NCBI RefSeq assembly: GCF_040530035.1
Contig: NZ_JBEWCD010000002.1
Location: forward strand, 558,001 to 622,000
Direction: 5' to 3'
Length of the DNA: 64,000 nt
Source: Roseibium sp. HPY-6
GTDB taxonomy: Bacteria; Pseudomonadota; Alphaproteobacteria; Rhizobiales; Stappiaceae
Every line of letters starts with the position of its first letter. The first letter of the stretch is position 1. Below, in pieces: positions 18,005 to 27,319 of the stretch. A model generated the notes under the pieces. It ran no database searches. It saw only the letters and a program-made list of their open reading frames with translations, and was not told where the DNA came from. Made by a program: the position numbers and the translations under genes.

Positions 18005-19552
18005 ATGAGTGTTGCAGCTCGCAGTCGCAGCGGTGGCCGTGCCGGCCGCAGAGCCATTCGAACCGCTCCAGACCATGCCATGCTTCCGGGGCTTACCCGG
18101 AACCTTCCGCTATGCGAGCCACTTGACGGCGACCAGATCCGAAAACTCGACGATGCGTCCATGTCGATCCTTGAAGAGGTCGGTATCATCTTTCGCGACC
18201 CGATCGCGCTGAACGACTGGAAGACGGCCGGGGCGAAGGTCAATGGCGAACGCGTCTATCTGGACCGGGGGCATGTGCGCGAACTGATCAGCACTATCCC
18301 GTCCAGTTTCACCTATCACGCCCGGGACCCGTCCAAGAACATTCCGCTTGGTGGAAACCGCTCCATGTTCGTTCCCATGACGGGTGCGCCGTTCCTCAGG
18401 GATCTCGACGACGAAAGGCGCAATCCGACGCTGGATGATCTGGCGATGTTTCACAAATTGAGCCACATGCTTCCGGCGATCCATTCCAGTGCACACCACA
18501 TTGTGGAGCCCTATGACCACCCCATCAGCCATCGCCACCTGCGCATCACCTATTCGTCGATGAAACACTCTGACAAGACATTCATGGGCATGACGACCAG
18601 CCCGAAGAATGCGGAAGACGTCATGGACATGTGCGCGATCCTGTTCGGCGAGGACTATCTGGAAGACCACCCTGTCACGACGGGAAACTGCAATGGCAAC
18701 TCACCGCTTGTCTGGGACGAGACAATGCTCGGTGCCATGCGGGCGTTCTCGAAGCGAAATCAGCCGGTGCTGTGCTCGCCCTTCGTGCTTGGCGGCGCCA
18801 ACACGCCGGCATCGGTCGTGCCTGCGGTCGCCCAGCTCAATGCGGAAGCGCTGAGCGCACTGGCCTATACGCAGGTAATCCGCAAGGGAGCGCCTGCAAT
18901 CTACGGGCACTATCTGTCGACGGTTTCCATGAAGTCCGGTGCTCCGATGGCCGGAACGCCGGAAATCAGCCTGATGAATTTTATCATCGGCCAGCTGGCC
19001 AGGTATTATGACGTGCCGTGGCGCACCTCCGGCTCGCTTGGGGGAGCCAAGACCTTCGACGCGCAGGCGGGTTATGAAAGCGCAACCACCTTGAATGCAG
19101 TCATCCATGCGGGTGCCAATTACGTCTGGCACACGGCCGGATGGAACGAAGCGGGCATGCATTGCTCGGTTGCCAAGTTCATCGTCGACGCCGAACAAAC
19201 TGCAATGGTGTACCGCATGGCCGAAGGGCCTCGATGGGATGATTTCGACGAAGCGCTTGCAGCGGTGCGCGACGTCGGGCCGGGCGGTCACTATCTCGGG
19301 CATCCCCATACGCAGGAGAATTTCCAGCGGGCCTTCTTCATGCCGGACATGTTCGACAACAACTCCATCGAACAATGGAAGGCGGAAGGAGAGGTGGAAA
19401 TCACCGAACGCGCCCTGAAACAGGCACGCAAGCTGTTGTCCGAATATCAGGAGCCCAAGCTGGACGAAGCGAAAAACGAGGCGCTGCTCGACTACATCGC
19501 CCGCCGGGAACGCGAAATTCCGGCGGAAGATGCCCTGAATCAGGACTATTGA
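18005..19552 (+). CDS. MttB-superfamily methyltransferase 1 (non-pyrrolysine)
   Basis: A 515-residue member of the trimethylamine methyltransferase family (PF06253). There is no in-frame TAG, so this is a non-pyrrolysine type such as MtgB or MtpB, which demethylate quaternary amines and pass the methyl to a corrinoid protein. The N-terminus is Arg-rich (RSRSGGRAGRRAIR). Family segments include TGNCNGNSPLVWDE, GAPMAGTPEISLMNF and VGPGGHYLGHPHTQENFQ. ATG 18005 is preferred over the longer frame from 17903 because of a GGAG site and domain position. An HpbD-like betaine epimerase follows after 56 bases, which points to a (hydroxy)proline betaine or similar substrate (inference). No corrinoid protein is encoded nearby. 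Confidence 0.9.
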   Translation: MSVAARSRSGGRAGRRAIRTAPDHAMLPGLTRNLPLCEPLDGDQIRKLDDASMSILEEVGIIFRDPIALNDWKTAGAKVNGERVYLDRGHVRELISTIPSSFTYHARDPSKNIPLGGNRSMFVPMTGAPFLRDLDDERRNPTLDDLAMFHKLSHMLPAIHSSAHHIVEPYDHPISHRHLRITYSSMKHSDKTFMGMTTSPKNAEDVMDMCAILFGEDYLEDHPVTTGNCNGNSPLVWDETMLGAMRAFSKRNQPVLCSPFVLGGANTPASVVPAVAQLNAEALSALAYTQVIRKGAPAIYGHYLSTVSMKSGAPMAGTPEISLMNFIIGQLARYYDVPWRTSGSLGGAKTFDAQAGYESATTLNAVIHAGANYVWHTAGWNEAGMHCSVAKFIVDAEQTAMVYRMAEGPRWDDFDEALAAVRDVGPGGHYLGHPHTQENFQRAFFMPDMFDNNSIEQWKAEGEVEITERALKQARKLLSEYQEPKLDEAKNEALLDYIARREREIPAEDALNQDY

Positions 19553-19608
19553 TACGTGAACGGGGAAGGGGCCGGGTGTCCCTTCAGGCTTGCTAGTCGG
19601 AAGCTTCA

Positions 19609-20712
19609 ATGAAGATCAAATCGGTCGAGATTTTCCGCCACGACCTGCCCGTGAAGAACGGGCCCTATACCATGGCCAACGCCGAGGTCTGGGCCTTGGA
19701 AACAACGCTGGTCAAGCTGATCGCCGACAACGGCCTTGTCGGATGGGGCGAGACCTGTCCGGTCGGCCCCACCTATGCCGAAGCACACGCCCGTGGTGCG
19801 CAGGCCGCCCTGCAGCAAATGGCGCCGGCCTTGATCGGCACTGAAGTCCTGCCGCTCACGATGGCAAGGACAATGCACGCAGAGCTCAATGGCCACAACT
19901 ACGCCAAGGCAGCGATCGACATTGCCGGGTACGACCTGCTCGGCAAGCACCACGGCGTGCGGGTGGCAGACTTGCTTGGCGGCGTCGCGAATGAAAATCT
20001 GCCGTCCTATTATGCGACCGGTGTCGGCGCTCCGGATGAGATCGCGAGATTGGCGGCTGACAAGCGTCAGGAAGGCTATCCACGCCTCCAGATCAAGGTT
20101 GGCGGGCGAGCAGTGGACTTGGATATCGAAACCATTCGCAAGGTCTGGGAGCGGGTATCAGGTTCCGGCATGCGCCTCGCCGTCGATGGCAATCGTGGCT
20201 GGACGACGCGTGACGCTCTCCGCGTCAGCCGGGAATGCCCTGACATTCCTTTTGTCATGGAGCAACCCTGTAACCGGATCGAGGATTTGGCGAAAATCCG
20301 GCCTCAGGTTCAGCACGCCATTTATATGGACGAAAGCGGTGTCGATCTGGCGACCGTCATTCGTGCGGCAGGCAGTGGCCTCGTCGACGGTTTCGGCATG
20401 AAGGTGACCCGGATCGGCGGGCTGCAGCAAATGGCTGCGTTCCGCGATGTTTGCGAGGCTCTCAATCTGCCGCACACATGCGACGACGCGTGGGGTGGCG
20501 ATATCATTGCATCGGCCTGTGCGCATGTTGCCGCGACGGTGAAACCTGCATTGCTGGAGGGGGTCTGGCTCGCCGAACCCATGATCGAAACGCCATACGT
20601 GGAGGATGGCGGCGTTCGCATCAAAGACGGCCATATCCGACTGCCGCGAGGCCCGGGTCTTGGCATTGTACCGGACGAGCGTCTTTTCGGCGCGCCGATC
20701 GCGTCATTCTGA
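19609..20712 (+). CDS. hpbD: Enolase-superfamily betaine epimerase/racemase (HpbD-like)
   Basis: This 367-residue protein closely resembles, from memory, 4R-hydroxyproline betaine 2-epimerase HpbD of Pelagibaca. Shared blocks include [23 protein letters not shown] and [14 protein letters not shown]. Catalytic residues are all in place: Lys163 (QIKVGG), metal ligands Asp193, Glu218 and Asp241, and the second Lys265 ([11 protein letters not shown]). A Lys on each face allows removal and return of the alpha proton, so it should invert the C2 centre of proline-type betaines. It sits between MttB1 and two SDR genes on one strand, which suggests one operon. cis-3-hydroxyproline dehydratase activity, known in this family, is an alternative. 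Confidence 0.82.
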   Translation: MKIKSVEIFRHDLPVKNGPYTMANAEVWALETTLVKLIADNGLVGWGETCPVGPTYAEAHARGAQAALQQMAPALIGTEVLPLTMARTMHAELNGHNYAKAAIDIAGYDLLGKHHGVRVADLLGGVANENLPSYYATGVGAPDEIARLAADKRQEGYPRLQIKVGGRAVDLDIETIRKVWERVSGSGMRLAVDGNRGWTTRDALRVSRECPDIPFVMEQPCNRIEDLAKIRPQVQHAIYMDESGVDLATVIRAAGSGLVDGFGMKVTRIGGLQQMAAFRDVCEALNLPHTCDDAWGGDIIASACAHVAATVKPALLEGVWLAEPMIETPYVEDGGVRIKDGHIRLPRGPGLGIVPDERLFGAPIASF

Positions 20713-20726
20713 TTGGGAGGCAAGAG

Positions 20727-21458
20727 TTGCGTTTTGCAGAAAAGAGAGCGCTCGTAACCGGCGCTGCCGGTGGTATCGGACAGACCATCACGCGGCTGCT
20801 GCGTGACGAAGGCGCAAAGGTGGCTGTTGCGGACATGAATTGCGATGGACTGGATGCGGATGTCAATCTGCCCGGGGATCTGTTGGAGCGCAGCTACGCA
20901 GATGGTCTTGCGCAAGCTGCGGCCGAAGCGCTCGGTGGCCTCGACATCATCGTCAACAATGCCGGGGTGATTTCGCGAGGACCTGTGACCGAGACCAGCG
21001 ACAGTGACTGGGCATTGTCCGTGGGCGTCAATGTGGAAGCGCCGTTCCGTATCTGCCGCGCGGCAATTCCGATCATGGCGGTTGCCGGCGGCGGCGTGAT
21101 CGTCAACGTGGCGTCCTGCTGGGGTATCCGTCCGGGGCCGAACCATGCGGTCTATTGTATGACCAAGGCGGCGATCGCGTCCCTGACGCAATGCATGGGT
21201 CGCGACCATGCGCATCAGGGCATTCGGATCAATGCGGTGTGCCCGAACGAAGTCGATACGCCTATGCTGCGCAGCGGATTTGAAAAACGCGGATTTGATC
21301 CTCAGTCGGCTATTGCGGAGCTGGGCAGGACAGTGCCTTTGGGCCATGTCGCGCAACCGGAAGAGATTGCGGACGTCGTTTTGTTCCTGGCCTCCGACGC
21401 CGCACGTTACATGTGTGGTTCCCTCGTCGAGGTCAACGGCGGGAAACCTGTTTCATGA
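20727..21458 (+). CDS. SDR-family oxidoreductase 1
   Basis: A classical short-chain dehydrogenase of 243 residues. The Rossmann motif is TGAAGGIG near the N-terminus, then NNAG (NNAGVIS) and the catalytic YCMTK (YxxxK). The start is read as TTG at 20727, because GGGAGG lies seven bases upstream, the N-terminus begins directly with the family pattern and no usable in-frame ATG is near. It follows the epimerase by 14 bases and overlaps SDR 2 by four bases (ATGA). The substrate may be a hydroxyl group on a betaine-derived intermediate (inference). Confidence 0.88.
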   Translation: MRFAEKRALVTGAAGGIGQTITRLLRDEGAKVAVADMNCDGLDADVNLPGDLLERSYADGLAQAAAEALGGLDIIVNNAGVISRGPVTETSDSDWALSVGVNVEAPFRICRAAIPIMAVAGGGVIVNVASCWGIRPGPNHAVYCMTKAAIASLTQCMGRDHAHQGIRINAVCPNEVDTPMLRSGFEKRGFDPQSAIAELGRTVPLGHVAQPEEIADVVLFLASDAARYMCGSLVEVNGGKPVS

Positions 21459-22189
21459 ACCGGTTCGCGGACAAGGTCGCTCTCGTGACAGGCGGGCGCA
21501 GCGGTATCGGCAAGGCCGTTGCCGAACGCCTGAGGGCCGAGGGCGCCCGGGTGTTTACGGCACAGAGGGGCGAGGATCCGGATTTCGAAAGCGTGCCGGC
21601 GGACTTCAGCGATCCTGATGCGCCGCAGCGCGTCATCGAGGAGGTCACGGCGCGGGCCGGTGGCCTGGATGTTCTCGTCAACAATGCCGGTGTCATGCAG
21701 GAAGCTTCGGTTGAAGATATGGATCTCTCCGACTGGCAGCGCTCGCTGAACATCAATCTGACCGCACCCTTCCTGCTGATCAAGCATGCGCTGCCCCATC
21801 TGCGCAAGTCACGCGGTGCTATCGTGAATATCGGGTCGATCGAAGGCATCGGCTGCAACGGCAATCATGCCGCCTATTCGGCTTCGAAGGCCGGATTGCA
21901 TGGGCTAACGCGTGCTGTTGCGGTCGATCACGGTGCTGAGGGAATAAGGTGCAATGCGGTTGCTCCGGGTTGGATCGACACCGATCTCAATCTCGATTTC
22001 ATCGATGCGATGCCGGATCCCGAAGCCTTCCACCGCGATGTCGGTGCGCTTCATCCTGTTGGCCGGACGGGGTTGCCGGAGGAAGTGGCCGCTCTTGTTG
22101 CATTTCTGGCGGCTTCTGAGAGCGGCTTCATTACCGGCCAGACCTATATTGTCGATGGCGGCCGCATGACACGATTGAGCTTGCCTTAG
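21455..22189 (+). CDS. SDR-family oxidoreductase 2
   Basis: A 244-residue short-chain dehydrogenase with TGGRSGIG, NNAGV and the active-site YSASK. The C-terminal end DGGRMTRLSLP is typical of FabG-like members. It starts within the stop of SDR 1 (ATGA overlap), so the two are translationally coupled. They are only moderately similar, so a recent duplication is unlikely. It is the last gene of the MttB1 operon, followed by the convergent LysR gene. Confidence 0.9.
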   Translation: MNRFADKVALVTGGRSGIGKAVAERLRAEGARVFTAQRGEDPDFESVPADFSDPDAPQRVIEEVTARAGGLDVLVNNAGVMQEASVEDMDLSDWQRSLNINLTAPFLLIKHALPHLRKSRGAIVNIGSIEGIGCNGNHAAYSASKAGLHGLTRAVAVDHGAEGIRCNAVAPGWIDTDLNLDFIDAMPDPEAFHRDVGALHPVGRTGLPEEVAALVAFLAASESGFITGQTYIVDGGRMTRLSLP

Positions 22190-22218
22190 TCGCACTGCTT
22201 TGGGCAGAGCAGCCCAGT

Positions 22219-23073
22219 CTACGAGTAACGAAATGCATCTCTGATGGCCGCCTTCATGGAGTTCAGGAGATCCGGTTCTTGCTCGTTGCTCTCTCCAAGA
22301 ACAAGGTTGGACACCGGTGTCCGTTTGAACCCCTGTCCTTCGCCGAGAACAGTCATCTGGGCATCGATTGAAGTGCGTCCTAGAAGACCTATCGCGACCC
22401 CTGCTTCAACAGCGGCCTTTACCCCGGAGACGCTCTGACTTGAATAAATGACCCGGAACGGTTTCTTGCTCGCCGTTAGCGAGGCGATTGCGGCGTCGCG
22501 CCACCAGCAGGCGCGGTCAAACAGGGCGACCGGAAGCGGGTCCAGGGTCTCGATGTTTCTGTGTTTCGACACGACCCAGTGTGTCGCATCCTCAAAAATA
22601 ACCTCTTCGGTCGCGGTCGGGTTTTCAACCTCGTAAACGGCAAGATCCAGCTTGTCTCTGGCGAGCATCTCTGGAAAATCCGGGCTCAGCGAACAGGTGA
22701 CCTCAAGACGAACCTCAGGATGGGCCTGGACAAACCGTCCGATAATCTGCGTCAGCTTTGCCCTGCCGTGATCGTCGGGAATTCCAAGGCGCAGCGTTCC
22801 ACGCAAGGAGGTCGAGGTCAGATCGCGCAATGTCGCGTCGAGCCGCGTGGTCACATCCCTGGCAACGGGCAGCAATTGTTTTCCCGCATCGGTCAGCGAG
22901 ACGCCGCGCCCGGTTCGTCGAAACACCGCTTGGCCGACTATATGCTCCAGCCTTCCGACCTGCAGGCTTATGGCCGACTGAGAGCGGCCGATCCTTTGCC
23001 CGCCCTCGGTAATGCTGCCGGTATCAGCCACCGCGAGAAATGTGCGTAGGAGATCGCTGTCAAGATTTTCCAT
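22219..23073 (-). CDS. LysR-family transcriptional regulator
   Basis: A 284-residue LysR protein. The N-terminal helix-turn-helix spans FLAVADTGSITEGGQRIGRSQ and continues to LEHIVGQAVFRRTGRG; the rest is the periplasmic-binding-like effector domain. The frame opens at a TTG (23085), but ATG 23073 gives the normal LysR N-terminus (MENLDSDLLRTF). It is divergent from the ArsP-like permease gene across 90 bases, and that permease is its most likely target. Confidence 0.92.
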   Translation of the reverse strand: MENLDSDLLRTFLAVADTGSITEGGQRIGRSQSAISLQVGRLEHIVGQAVFRRTGRGVSLTDAGKQLLPVARDVTTRLDATLRDLTSTSLRGTLRLGIPDDHGRAKLTQIIGRFVQAHPEVRLEVTCSLSPDFPEMLARDKLDLAVYEVENPTATEEVIFEDATHWVVSKHRNIETLDPLPVALFDRACWWRDAAIASLTASKKPFRVIYSSQSVSGVKAAVEAGVAIGLLGRTSIDAQMTVLGEGQGFKRTPVSNLVLGESNEQEPDLLNSMKAAIRDAFRYS

Positions 23074-23163
23074 CGAATTTACCAATGTCTGATATGCAAG
23101 ATATTCGTTTTTCTAATGTAAGAAACACCCGTATGGTGCTGCCGTCAACAGCGGGAGTCGCCA

Positions 23164-24186
23164 ATGAACGTTCGGGAAATGACAGTGAACTGGAACCGTG
23201 GGCAGGCGTTGCGATTGGCAGCCATCGCCGTATTGGTCGTTGCCCCTATCGTGATTTGGCCTGCTTTCGTATTCGACGGTGTTTGGTTTTCGTTGACCGG
23301 GCTTGTCTCTGTGTCGCCGCTTGTCATACCCGGCATCCTGCTGACCGCCTGGATAATGTCGAGTGGTGCAGACAGGATCATCAAGCAGGCTTTCGAAGGC
23401 CGGATGGCATACACGGTCCTGGCGGCTTCGCTGATCGGCGCGCTCACTCCGGTCTGCGGCGTGACGGTTCTGCCGCTGATGGTCGGCCTTCTGGCAGCCG
23501 GAGTTCCCCTTGCGCCCGTGATGGCTTTCTGGCTGTCTTCACCGGTCACCGACCCGGCGATGCTCGCGACAACGGCCGCGACGCTCGGTTTTGCCTTCGC
23601 GATTGGCAAGACGGTCGCGGCCTTCGGGTTGGGTGTTTTCGGGGGCACGGTCACGGCCTTGCTGACACGCCATCAGCCACAGCAATCTGTTCTGCGCACA
23701 GGTGGTCTCGCGGCGGACCTGACAGCAAAATCTTGCTGTGGTGCCACGTCATTCGAGCCACGTGTCTGGCAGCAAGCAGACCGCCGCCAGGCCTTTGTTC
23801 GTCAGGCACGCGCCACGACGCGATTAATCCTGATCTGCCTGTTCCCGGCCTTCTTCGCAGAATATGCGCTAAACGCCGCGCTGACACCTGGCGCGCTTGC
23901 GCATTATGTCGGGGAAGACAAATGGTGGGCGATCCCGGCTGCCGTTTTTGTGGGCGCGCCGGCCTATATCGACGGCTACGCCGCATTGCCGCTCACGCGC
24001 GCACTGGTCGACAACGGGATGGCACCCGGTGCCGCGATGGCCTTTCTGGTTTCCGGTGGCGTCGTCAGCATTTGGGGTGCCCTAGCGATTTTCCCTGTCC
24101 TGAAATTGAGGCCTTTCCTGTTGTATCTGGCCCTGGCTGTGACCGGGTCGGTTCTGGCGGGATATGTTTTCGGCTGGGTCTATTGA
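23164..24186 (+). CDS. ArsP/DUF318-family permease
   Basis: A 340-residue integral membrane protein of the permease family PF03773, with about eight hydrophobic helices. The conserved GALTPVCGVTVLPLMVGL motif carries a buried Cys; a second Cys pair (KSCCG) lies in the central loop. Characterised ArsP proteins export trivalent organoarsenicals, and other members have unknown cargo. No other arsenic gene is near and the regulator is LysR rather than ArsR, so I do not assign arsenic export. It is divergent from the LysR gene. Confidence 0.8.
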   Translation: MNVREMTVNWNRGQALRLAAIAVLVVAPIVIWPAFVFDGVWFSLTGLVSVSPLVIPGILLTAWIMSSGADRIIKQAFEGRMAYTVLAASLIGALTPVCGVTVLPLMVGLLAAGVPLAPVMAFWLSSPVTDPAMLATTAATLGFAFAIGKTVAAFGLGVFGGTVTALLTRHQPQQSVLRTGGLAADLTAKSCCGATSFEPRVWQQADRRQAFVRQARATTRLILICLFPAFFAEYALNAALTPGALAHYVGEDKWWAIPAAVFVGAPAYIDGYAALPLTRALVDNGMAPGAAMAFLVSGGVVSIWGALAIFPVLKLRPFLLYLALAVTGSVLAGYVFGWVY

Positions 24187-24246
24187 TGCGGTTTGCATCC
24201 GGTCCCGAGCCCATGTGCTGCTACCAGGTCATCCGCGTGAGATGCG

Positions 24247-24372
24247 CTTCCTCATCCTGAGGAACCGCGGGCGCTGTCTCGAAGGAAGGCCACTTGCTCC
24301 CAACGACCAAGTCTGCTGCCCATCCTTCGAGACGGGCGTTCAGCCCTCCTCAGGATGAGGTCGTTGGGGAAT
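24247..24372. repeat. Interspersed palindromic repeat
   Basis: CCTCATCCTGAGGA at the left is mirrored by TCCTCAGGATGAGG at the right. Inside it, CTCGAAGGA is mirrored by TCCTTCGAG, and CCAACGACC is mirrored by GGTCGTTGG. This CCTCATCCTGAGGA-type palindrome is a well-known dispersed repeat of Hyphomicrobiales genomes. It lies between the ArsP-like gene and the convergent FAD oxidoreductase gene, where it may also stop transcription. Only this copy is in the window. Confidence 0.8.
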
Positions 24373-24473
24373 GAGAGTTTGAGAAGACTTGTTTTCGAGC
24401 AAGCAATTGAAACAGGAGATGACCGCCGGGCAGGTCCTTGTCTGCCCAGCACCTTCCCCTGAACAGCCTTTGC

Positions 24474-25817
24474 CTATTCCGCGGCAGCGCGCCATTCTTT
24501 CCAGCGCAGCACCATGTTGGCGCCAATCTCGCGAAAGGGCTGGGGTGGTAACTTCCTGGGAGGGGCCTCAGCGCCGAAATGGCAGGTGATGTCGCTCGAT
24601 ACGCCACAGGCAAGTTCGGCCGCCCCTATGCCTGTCAATGTTCCGCGCGCCGTGCCGAGCCCGTTTTGAACGCAGCCCGAATAGACGCCCTCGTCCAGTT
24701 CCCGCATCACTGCAACTGAATTGAGGCTGAGACACAGATGTCCGGCCCAACGGAACTCCATATTGATACCGACCAACTGCGGAAAACGCTCGTCGAACTT
24801 GCGCTGCATCACACAGGCCGCGCGTTCCAGGCTTTTGGCGTGCAGCTGCATGTTCGGCTTCAAGACAGCGCAGGTTCTGGTCACGATCCGGTTGCCACCT
24901 TGGGCAGTGTCGATCCGGCGCATGGTTGTGCCCATGGGGTCTGACGGGGTTATTCCCCACCGCGGCGCGCCTCCCAGCCGCGACAGGGCCTCCTTGTCGA
25001 GTTCCGGCGTCATGACCGCAAACAGGAAGAGTTGCATCAGGCGGCCGCGTTCAAACCCGAAGCTTTCCAGATGACCATTGACCGTCAGGATGATTTTTTG
25101 CGTCACAACGGATCCTTCCGGCGTGACCACCTTCCAGGCGGATCCCTGGCGTGCATAGCGCTGCACCGGGCTCTTGTCGAATATCCGGACGCCTTTGCGC
25201 CGCAAGCCCTTGGCCAGGCCGCGAATATAACCAGCCGGCTGGAGCATAACGGTTCCGGGTGTGTAGAGGCCGGACAGGTAGTGACGGCTGCCGGTCAGAT
25301 CCGCCATTTGCTGTGCGTCCAGCATTTCATAGGCTTCACCGAGCTCCTGAAGGTGCCGCGCATAACTTACGTTGTGTTCAACAGCCTTGGAGCTGGCCGC
25401 GCCATTGATCTTGCCGGCGCAGTCGAAGAAGTTCCTGTCGATGCCATAGTCTTCGACAGCGTCGCCAGCGAAGGAGATTGCCTTTCTGTTGAGGGAGGTA
25501 ATCGCCTGATCGTCTCCGGCGCCCGCATAGTCATCCGAGTTCAACTCATGCGGCAGATCGATCATGAAACCTGAGTTGCGGCCGGCAGAACTTTCCGCGA
25601 TCCGGCACGCATCCAAGACGACAATGTTCAGACCGCTGTCGATTTGGTTCAATCGCCTTGCCGCAGAAAGTCCTGCAAATCCCGCTCCGATGACGACGAT
25701 GTCGGCGCTCGTCGCTTCGCTCAGGGGCATTGCTTCCGGCTGGTCCGCCAGTATCCGGTTCCATGCTGCCGGACCCTGGAGGTTCGGCAGCGTCTTGGCG
25801 GACCGCTCGCTTATCAT
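24474..25817 (-). CDS. FAD-dependent amine/D-amino-acid oxidoreductase (DAO/PuuB-like)
   Basis: A 447-residue DAO-family flavoprotein with the dinucleotide fold DIVVIGAGFAGLSAARRL (GAGFAG, residues 44-49) and the SSAGRNSGFM segment typical of PuuB-like proteins. It oxidises an amine or D-amino acid to the imine. It is the last gene of a gntR-dapA-ALDH-DAO operon and overlaps the ALDH gene by four bases. With a DapA-like deaminase and an ALDH it fits oxidation of cis-4-hydroxy-D-proline (inference), although PuuB-type gamma-glutamylputrescine oxidation is an alternative. Confidence 0.88.
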   Translation of the reverse strand: MISERSAKTLPNLQGPAAWNRILADQPEAMPLSEATSADIVVIGAGFAGLSAARRLNQIDSGLNIVVLDACRIAESSAGRNSGFMIDLPHELNSDDYAGAGDDQAITSLNRKAISFAGDAVEDYGIDRNFFDCAGKINGAASSKAVEHNVSYARHLQELGEAYEMLDAQQMADLTGSRHYLSGLYTPGTVMLQPAGYIRGLAKGLRRKGVRIFDKSPVQRYARQGSAWKVVTPEGSVVTQKIILTVNGHLESFGFERGRLMQLFLFAVMTPELDKEALSRLGGAPRWGITPSDPMGTTMRRIDTAQGGNRIVTRTCAVLKPNMQLHAKSLERAACVMQRKFDERFPQLVGINMEFRWAGHLCLSLNSVAVMRELDEGVYSGCVQNGLGTARGTLTGIGAAELACGVSSDITCHFGAEAPPRKLPPQPFREIGANMVLRWKEWRAAAE

Positions 25818-27319
25818 CCCACGGCCTCATCCCCATCGTCGGAGAGATCGATCCAGATCGTCTTGATCTGTGTGTACTGATCATGGGCGGAAAGGCTGTT
25901 GTCGCGCCCACCGAAACCGGACTGCTTGAAACCGCCGAACGGCGTTGAAATGTCGCCTTCACCGAAGCAGTTGACCGTAACTGTCCCCGCACGAATGGCC
26001 CTGGCACCGCGTAAAGCACGTTTTGTATTGGCCGTGAAGATCGAGGCCGCCAGCCCGTACTCCGTGGAATTGGCAAGTTCGATGGCGTCGTCGAACCCCT
26101 TGACGGTAAGCACATTCAGAACAGGACCGAAAATTTCTTCCCGCGCAACGCTGGAGTCGGCTGGTGCTTCCAGGATGGTCGGCTCCACGAACGCACCGTC
26201 ATGCGCCTTGCCGCCCATCAGGACCTTCGCACCGGTTTCCAGATAAGAACAGACCTTGCCGTAGTGCTCCGCCGAAACCAGCGCGCCAACCCTGTGTTCC
26301 GGATCGAGGGGATCGCCCATTGTCCATTCGCGCGCGTGGGCGTAGATGCGTTCCAGGAGCGGTTCCTTGACCTCTTCCTCAACAATCAGGCGCGAGCTGG
26401 CAGAGCAGTTTTCACCCATGTTCCAGAATGCGCCGTTAACAATATGCGCGGCAATCCGGTCCAGGTTTTCCGCATCTTTCAGAACGACGCTCGGGTTCTT
26501 GCCGCCCATCTCCAGGACAACTTCCTTCAGATTGCTGTCCGCGGAATAGCGCAGGAACCGCCGGCCTGTTTCCGTCGATCCCGTGAAGGAGATCATGTCG
26601 ACATCCATGTGGCGTCCAAGCGGTTCGCCGACATCGGGTCCGGTTCCCGGAACGACGTTTAGAACACCGCGCGGAATGCCGGCTTCTGCCGCCAGTTCAG
26701 CAACGCGCAACGCGGTGAGCGATGTCTCTTCGGCGGGTTTCACGACAACGGAACAGCCGGCCGCAAGTGCCGGACCGATCTTCCAGGCCAGCATCAAAAG
26801 CGGGAAGTTCCAGGGCAGGACGAGGCCGACGACGCCAACCGGTTCGCGCACGATCATCGCGATGTGCTCATCGGATGCCGGGGAGACCTGATCGTAGATC
26901 TTGTCGATCGCCTCCGCGTGCCATTTGAGACAATGGATCGTTTCGGGAATGTCGACTGTCTCGCAATCGTAAATCGTTTTGCCGCTGTCGAGGCTTTCCA
27001 TAACGGCAAGTTCGCGCCGGTTGCGTGTGAGCAGTTTTGCAAAGCGGATAAGGATATCCTTGCGTTCGGACGGGTGCATTTTCGACCATCTGCCGTCCTC
27101 GAACGCTTCTCGCGCCTTCAAAACGGCAAAGTCGACATCCTCCGCGCCGCAAGACGCGATCTCCGCAAGGGTCTCGCCTGTCGCTGGATTGACCGTCGCA
27201 AACGTCTTGCCGGACTGTGCAGGCCGGTACCCGCCATCAATGAAGGCGCTGGTCGGAAAGTCGAGCTTGGCGGCGAGTGCCCTATATTCCTCGCGTGTCA
27301 GTAGATCCGTCATGGTCAT
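25814..27319 (-). CDS. NAD(P)-dependent aldehyde dehydrogenase
   Basis: A 501-residue ALDH with general base Glu270 (VVLEMGGKNP) and catalytic Cys305 in WNMGENCSA. The N-terminal half holds the cofactor motifs VLPWNFPLLM, VVKPAEETS and FTGSTETG. It resembles PuuC/betaine-aldehyde dehydrogenases in sequence. Four-base overlaps on both sides (dapA upstream, DAO downstream) show tight coupling. In the proposed route it would oxidise 2-oxoglutarate semialdehyde; gamma-glutamyl-aminobutyraldehyde is the alternative if the DAO partner is PuuB-like. Confidence 0.92.
   Translation of the reverse strand: MTMTDLLTREEYRALAAKLDFPTSAFIDGGYRPAQSGKTFATVNPATGETLAEIASCGAEDVDFAVLKAREAFEDGRWSKMHPSERKDILIRFAKLLTRNRRELAVMESLDSGKTIYDCETVDIPETIHCLKWHAEAIDKIYDQVSPASDEHIAMIVREPVGVVGLVLPWNFPLLMLAWKIGPALAAGCSVVVKPAEETSLTALRVAELAAEAGIPRGVLNVVPGTGPDVGEPLGRHMDVDMISFTGSTETGRRFLRYSADSNLKEVVLEMGGKNPSVVLKDAENLDRIAAHIVNGAFWNMGENCSASSRLIVEEEVKEPLLERIYAHAREWTMGDPLDPEHRVGALVSAEHYGKVCSYLETGAKVLMGGKAHDGAFVEPTILEAPADSSVAREEIFGPVLNVLTVKGFDDAIELANSTEYGLAASIFTANTKRALRGARAIRAGTVTVNCFGEGDISTPFGGFKQSGFGGRDNSLSAHDQYTQIKTIWIDLSDDGDEAVG

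Noticed and set aside
18005..19552. Pyrrolysine-encoded trimethylamine methyltransferase
   Set aside because: There is no in-frame TAG in either MttB gene and no pyl genes in the window.
20322..21356. Open frame of 344 codons antisense to the epimerase and SDR 1
   Set aside because: It covers the conserved catalytic regions of two sense genes and has no recognisable domain.
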